DNA from: Pocillopora verrucosa | Taxonomy: Eukaryota; Cnidaria; Anthozoa; Scleractinia; Pocilloporidae | Assembly: GCF_036669915.1 (NCBI RefSeq) | Contig: NC_089320.1 | Coordinates: 210,745 to 274,744 of the forward strand | Direction: 5' to 3' | DNA length: 64,000 nt | Shown here: positions 61,901-64,000 of the stretch, piece after piece | Layout of the letters: every line of letters starts with the position of its first letter | How positions within the stretch are numbered: the first letter of the stretch is position 1 | The notes under the pieces: model-generated | The model's database searches: none | The model's input: the letters and a program-made list of their open reading frames with translations, nothing else | What the model was told of the DNA's origin: nothing | Made by a program: the position numbers and the translations under genes

Positions 61901-62522
61901 GATTTCTAAGGAAACTGTGGCGCTGCCTCGATGGGGGTAGAACTCAATAACCTTTAGCGCTTCGCTCTGAAACGTCAGCTTTAGAAATTCTTCACGATAG
62001 CAAATCTATACTATTACTCCTTTAGCTTTCAAGGTCCTCATCAATGTGTTTTTCCGTTTCAGTTTTCATTACATAATAATTGGACATCAGCAACCCAAAA
62101 ATTGTTAACAGATCATGTTTGGACAAATGTCGACTTAAATCCGCAATAATTTTACCAACAGATCTCTCCACGTCCACGTTTCCTTTACGCCCAACTAAGA
62201 TCACGGCATTGTAAACAAGGTAGTTTTGCAATAACGTGCTATCGTGCAATATCCCATTTCTGCCATATTTACTTTGAGAATTCGAAATTTCACATCATCA
62301 CTCGGAATAGATTTAAAGTTAACTTAATGAGTTTTCTCTTTTCACACACTTACTTTCTTCTTCCTTTTGTACCATTAACACAAGGATATGAATCTGATCA
62401 GGAATAAAACAGTTATAATAGATTAAAGTGTAAGCGATGCCAGCTTTTGGCAGGAGTCACTTACCTCCATACACCAGTACACCAAAACGAAAAATCCATA
62501 TTAAAGTTAGGACCTTACTCAT
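58910..62522 (-). CDS. Secreted PAN-EGF-cbEGF protein, gene D
   Basis: Exons: 62465-62522 (signal peptide [16 protein letters not shown]), 61208-61461 (PAN), 60906-61020 ([17 protein letters not shown]), 60041-60163 (cb[15 protein letters not shown]), 59553-59678 (cb[15 protein letters not shown]), 58910-59376 (C-terminal domain, ending [12 protein letters not shown]). About 380 residues, no break seen. From the second cbEGF to the upstream flank it is nearly identical to gene A, while the last exon is distinct ([17 protein letters not shown]) and closer to fragment B. NTVC replaces the DPVC that opens the C-terminal domain elsewhere. A decayed cbEGF exon with the same stop as in gene A is at 60170-60272. 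Role as for gene A. Confidence 0.82.
60170..60272 (-). pseudogene. Decayed cbEGF exon inside gene D
   Basis: The acceptor TTGAATAG is followed by DIDECV[15 protein letters not shown], the same stop as at 41540-41642 in gene A. The second in-frame stop of gene A is also present (ACGTCTAAC). Confidence 0.75.
62022..62300 (-). other. Open frame of unknown origin in gene D first intron
   Basis: The minus-strand frame reads about 90 residues without a stop (from [11 protein letters not shown], through [18 protein letters not shown] and [20 protein letters not shown], to HIDEDLES-stop). It looks protein-like. The homologous stretch in gene A (about 43390-43670) is broken by frame changes and an insertion. 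It may be a captured exon or gene remnant. I do not recognise it. Confidence 0.35.
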
Positions 62523-63335
62523 TGAAGGATCACCAACGGCTGGTGAGAACAGTATCATATTGTCGTTAGTGAGAACACCCTTCAGCTAGCTATAGCGAGC
62601 TAAATGAAACGCTGCTCTCTCTTGTAAATGCAACGAGACCTAATATTTCAACACTCAAAACAATACAGCGAATTGCAGAATCATAAAAGAGGAAAATGAT
62701 TATTAATGTAAGCGGCAGATGTGAGACCAGCACGCTTCGCAGTTATAGGATTTTATTTTTAACATTTGCGAATACGTCACTTGAATAATCACATGGCTTA
62801 ACTTAATTTGAAAACAAAACATCGAGTCTTAAGAATTACAGAAAAACTGTAGGAGAAAAAAAAAACTTAAATGCGTGATGTTAGCCTTTGTAAATAACTA
62901 ATCAACCGTTTGCCGAAGATTGCCTAACGCAAGACGTTTTTCAGTGTTACCACTTGGATGTATGCGTTAAATGAAGTTGAAAATCTGTCGAGCGCGTTCA
63001 ACTGCAGATTAATTCATTGAAGGATCAAAATAAAAAAAGGTTGGACCGCTTCAAAAAGCTCCACGACAAAAACGTGCGAGAAAGCATGCACATTTATTTT
63101 AATTTTAAGGAAATACTTGAAACAGAGAACATGCTGAACAGTGATAGATTTATTTTTGTGGAAATGAAAATTGAAAAGACCATCAACACTTTTTTAAGCT
63201 AAAATATTTCAAGTGATAATTAATTAAAAAAGAATTCTTCAACGATAAGATGAAAGCTTAAGGAAATACTTGAAACAGAGAACATGCGGAACAGCGATAA
63301 ATTTAATTTTGTGGAAATGAAAATTGAAAAGACCA
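62290..63335. repeat. 5'-flank repeat unit 3 (upstream of gene D)
   Basis: Third copy of the unit seen at 43672 and 44576, with the same internal repeat of about 153 bp. It ends abruptly inside a PAN exon at about 63335. Confidence 0.7.
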
Positions 63336-63398
63336 TGACGTGTTTGACGAGAGCCTTATTTGCTTCCCTCACTTTGAACTCAACCGTTCTACAGTCAT
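63336..63398 (-). pseudogene. Truncated PAN exon
   Basis: After an acceptor (TTTTTCTAG) it reads DDCRTVEFKVREANKALVKH, then VM, the first 22 residues of a PAN domain related to those of genes A, C and D. The sequence then switches to the 5'-flank repeat. A further, diverged family member was cut by the duplication breakpoint; its upstream part may continue beyond the window. Confidence 0.7.
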
Positions 63399-64000
63399 CT
63401 AGAAAAAGAAACATATCTGAATAAACTGTACAAGAAGAGCCGTATGTCATTATTTTTTTATCGTATATACAACTTAGACCAACAACCATGCCCACCCGGT
63501 GATTTTGGCCGATTAGAAAACAACTTCAAGTGCGGCTTAAACAAGCTAAAAAGCACACAGAAGACAAATAGTGAAACAATGTTTACTGAGTGGGTTTATG
63601 CAAAGTCAACTGCAGAAGAGTCGGAAAACTTTGAATCCAATGAGTTTCGCGTTGATTGACCGCAGCTGGATTTTTCCAAAATATTTCTCTTCTTCTTCTT
63701 ATTCAAAAAGGAAAAAAATAGACGGCGGTATTGTCTATCTTTCTTGATTTTTCTGGAAAAAAACCACCAAAACAAGATATCCTGTGCAAAAAGTGACTTG
63801 ATGAAAAGGCGGAATCAAAGACAAATCCTTGTAAACTATGGTGTTCCTTGATATAAATTTACATACTGTCAGAAGCTACATCTAATGTTGAGAGGATATA
63901 TTTTCCTTTTGCTTTATGGCTTTTTTTCTTCCACCTACATATTTCGTGCATTCGTTGTTTTTATAGTGTTGCGTTGACGCAATCTGAGTTCCAAACTAAC
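63399..64000. other. Right-hand end, no gene recognised
   Basis: If the truncated PAN exon had a signal exon it should lie here or beyond. I found no convincing ATG with a hydrophobic run and phase-1 donor. The + frame at 63444-63659 resembles nothing known to me. Confidence 0.4.

Noticed and set aside
63017-63202. Lys-rich plus-strand frame in the 5'-flank repeat
   Set aside because: Other copies of the repeat (near 44390 and 45200) break the frame. It overlaps repeat DNA and has no ATG at its start.
1-64000. CRISPR arrays, operons, ribosome binding sites
   Set aside because: This is intron-rich animal DNA. The short tandem repeats present have no spacer structure.

Overview
The window is animal DNA: AT-rich, with small exons, GT-AG introns and long spacers. 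Reading exons by splice signals, reading frame and similarity to known families gives three large housekeeping genes, a cluster of three intronless forkhead genes and a tandemly duplicated family of secreted PAN/EGF proteins. The FoxQ2-type cluster, the PAN-EGF-cbEGF proteins with a cysteine-containing C-terminal module, and a coral-like tRNA-derived repeat point to a cnidarian, most likely an anthozoan such as a stony coral. The species cannot be fixed from the sequence alone.

Layout. 1590-8151 (-) is a GOLIM4/GPP130-type Golgi protein (12 or 13 exons). 10207-10887 (+), 12848-13552 (-) and 16544-17389 (-) are three intronless FoxQ2-like forkhead genes whose forkhead boxes are nearly identical in DNA. 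19125-27628 (-) is EXOC8/Exo84 (21 exons). 27804-37512 (+) is EXOSC10/Rrp6 (26 exons). EXOC8 and EXOSC10 are head to head, with 175 bp between their start codons. That gap carries ETS-like and YY1-like sites and a 59-bp perfect palindrome flanked by 8-bp direct repeats, which looks like a minimal palindromic transposon insertion.

From about 37.5 kb to the end the sequence is a patchwork of segmental duplications. Three apparently intact minus-strand genes (A 40050-43892, C 50398-53687, D 58910-62522) encode signal peptide - PAN/apple - EGF - two Ca-binding EGF - a C-terminal domain of about 150 residues that I cannot name. Between them lie a nonsense-mutated gene fragment (B, 46865-48114), a decayed cbEGF exon array (55.7-57.4 kb), an orphan signal-peptide exon, a truncated PAN exon and a copy of the 3' tail of EXOSC10. 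That tail copy at 48122 shows that a unit of about 10.6 kb, from the last EXOSC10 exon to a cbEGF exon, was tandemly duplicated.

Repeats include a tRNA-like SINE (two copies inside the duplication), a GIY-YIG retroelement remnant, MITE-like hairpins and several minisatellites, one of which expanded in only one duplicate. No rRNA, functional tRNA or CRISPR array was seen. Exon boundaries come from reading by eye: frame continuity was checked for every intron of the coding models, but no transcript data were available.
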